Shown here one piece after another: positions 63,194-64,000 of a stretch of DNA of 64,000 nucleotides. Source of the stretch: Paraburkholderia heleia NBRC 101817 (GTDB taxonomy: Bacteria > Pseudomonadota > Gammaproteobacteria > Burkholderiales > Burkholderiaceae); NCBI RefSeq assembly GCF_000739775.1, contig NZ_BBJH01000006.1, positions 1 to 64,000 of the forward strand. The letters are read 5' to 3'. The notes beneath the pieces are model-generated. The model searched no databases, was not told where the DNA came from, and saw nothing but the letters and a program-made list of their open reading frames with translations. A program made the translations under genes and the position numbers. Position 1 is the first letter of the stretch, and every line of letters starts with the position of its first letter.

Positions 63194-64000
63194 TTATTTG
63201 GATTCCTCGAACTCGAAGTCCTCGTGTGACAACCCTGCAACGACATAACATTCTTCGTCGATGATGAAGTCAAATGTGTGTATCAAGGTTCGGCCGAGAT
63301 CGGGGGGCTCACCACCGCTTTGCAGCGCGTCCCTCAATTCGCCTAGCCCCTTCAAGTTATCCGGGTTGTAGAAGAAAACCTTTCGTTTCATCGTAGGAGA
63401 GTTTTCATCCATACCTACCGGCAGCGATCCGATTCGCTTTAAAAGGATGTCTCCATAGCTGATTTTCTCTCGGCCCGCGCACCACTCCACTATCTTTGCG
63501 ACTGTCGATTCCTTCAGGCGAGCCGGCCGCGGATCGCTACCATCCTTCGTTATCTCGACCTCAACGCCTCGGCCATACACGACATACTTCCCGATCTGGA
63601 TCGCGGGGTCGAAGTACCGAAGAAGTTCCACCGGCCCCAACTGCATGTGCGTGCACATGTCGTGAACGGCGCAATAGAACTTGAACAAACTGTCTGGCCC
63701 ATACGGCATCGACGACGGATAGCACGCAGAGGTTATTTGATCGCTATGAAGGCAATCCTCAAACGGCTGCCCATTGTGATAAATCACGCCCTGCCCCAGC
63801 ACGCAGACATAGTTCGGCCAAAGAGATGGCGGCGTATTAGACTCCCATTCGCGCAGGTTTTCGATAAGCGAATCAAGAGAATTCTTGCCCAAGGCATACG
63901 CAAAGATGACCCCGAATGGCTTCGGTCGCTCGCGGGTCATTACCCAAGCGTTTCCCAGCGACTGCGAAACGTTGCCCCTCGGGGCCATCGCCTTGAAGTG
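63194..64000 (-). CDS. Partial protein resembling DUF6602 (N-terminus outside the window)
   Basis: At least 268 residues; the frame stays open past position 64000, so the start lies outside and the internal Met at 63988 is probably not it. The visible part has no signal peptide. LREWESNTPPSLWPNYVCVLGQGVI (in pieces) resembles the middle of DUF6602 proteins, whose N-terminal half often looks like a PD-(D/E)xK-type domain; that half would be beyond the window. The C-terminus ends in an acidic patch (HEDFEFEESK). Base composition is lower in GC than the catabolic genes, which with the transposon remnant next door hints at horizontal origin. The family call is tentative. Confidence 0.5.
   Translation of the reverse strand, partial: HFKAMAPRGNVSQSLGNAWVMTRERPKPFGVIFAYALGKNSLDSLIENLREWESNTPPSLWPNYVCVLGQGVIYHNGQPFEDCLHSDQITSACYPSSMPYGPDSLFKFYCAVHDMCTHMQLGPVELLRYFDPAIQIGKYVVYGRGVEVEITKDGSDPRPARLKESTVAKIVEWCAGREKISYGDILLKRIGSLPVGMDENSPTMKRKVFFYNPDNLKGLGELRDALQSGGEPPDLGRTLIHTFDFIIDEECYVVAGLSHEDFEFEESK

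Overview
The window is high-GC, tightly packed proteobacterial DNA with Shine-Dalgarno-led genes, many ATGA/TGATG overlaps and TctC, MHS-type MFS, LysR and CoA-independent acid-catabolism genes in abundance. Together with an RcoM-type CO sensor and a form I CO dehydrogenase this points to a Burkholderiaceae genome, most likely Paraburkholderia or a close relative. It reads as an accessory catabolic replicon region. I see no rRNA, tRNA, CRISPR array or intact insertion sequence.

Layout. 1-10.2 kb: 5' part of a citrate synthase gene, a small unknown gene, two alpha/beta hydrolases, an MreB paralogue, a DHA2 drug-type exporter, glutaminase, and an HtrA-like protease plus degenerate LuxR regulator pair divergent from a secreted unknown protein. 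10.3-30.5 kb: a large catabolic island. It holds a TPP enzyme divergent from tctBA; a long minus-strand series (tauE-like exporter, suyA-like small subunit, dctA-like symporter, a four-subunit succinate dehydrogenase-like complex, a two-subunit class I fumarase-like enzyme, tctC); a LysR gene; a second minus-strand series (suyA, suyB, a second dctA-like symporter, and slcC- and comC-like dehydrogenases); and a divergent GntR/UTRA regulator. A palindrome CAACTCAT-N4-ATGAGTTG in front of tctBA/TPP, with half-sites in front of suyA and gntR, ties the two ends together.

30.5-35 kb: a chemoreceptor, a glycine-zipper lipoprotein, two small unknown genes and an epoxide hydrolase-like protein. 35-44.4 kb: a complete aerobic CO dehydrogenase operon coxMSL-G-D-E-F-mocA with the form I active-site motif AYRCSFR, divergent from rcoM, whose product has His74, Cys94 and Met104, the haem ligands known for RcoM. 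44.5-51.4 kb: a lipoprotein, an MHS-family transporter, and a D-threonate-type cluster (KdgT permease, DUF1537 kinase, PdxA2, DeoR regulator). 51.4-60.2 kb: a LysR-controlled cluster for an unidentified hydroxy or sugar acid (two MFS carriers, SDR, IlvD/Edd dehydratase, beta-hydroxyacid dehydrogenase, FMN alpha-hydroxyacid dehydrogenase). 60.5-64 kb: a scar where a truncated TnsD-like gene abuts a truncated NmrA-like gene, then azoreductase with its HxlR regulator, and a partial unknown protein resembling DUF6602.

The most interesting unit is the 10-30 kb island. SuyAB, SlcC, ComC and TauE homologues are the known set for sulfolactate racemisation, desulfonation and sulfite export. Here they sit with a succinate dehydrogenase-like and a fumarase-like enzyme that could act first on a substituted succinate. 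My working hypothesis is a route for sulfosuccinate (to sulfofumarate, sulfomalate, then oxaloacetate plus sulfite). This is inference only; plain sulfolactate use alongside an unrelated dicarboxylate route is the main alternative.
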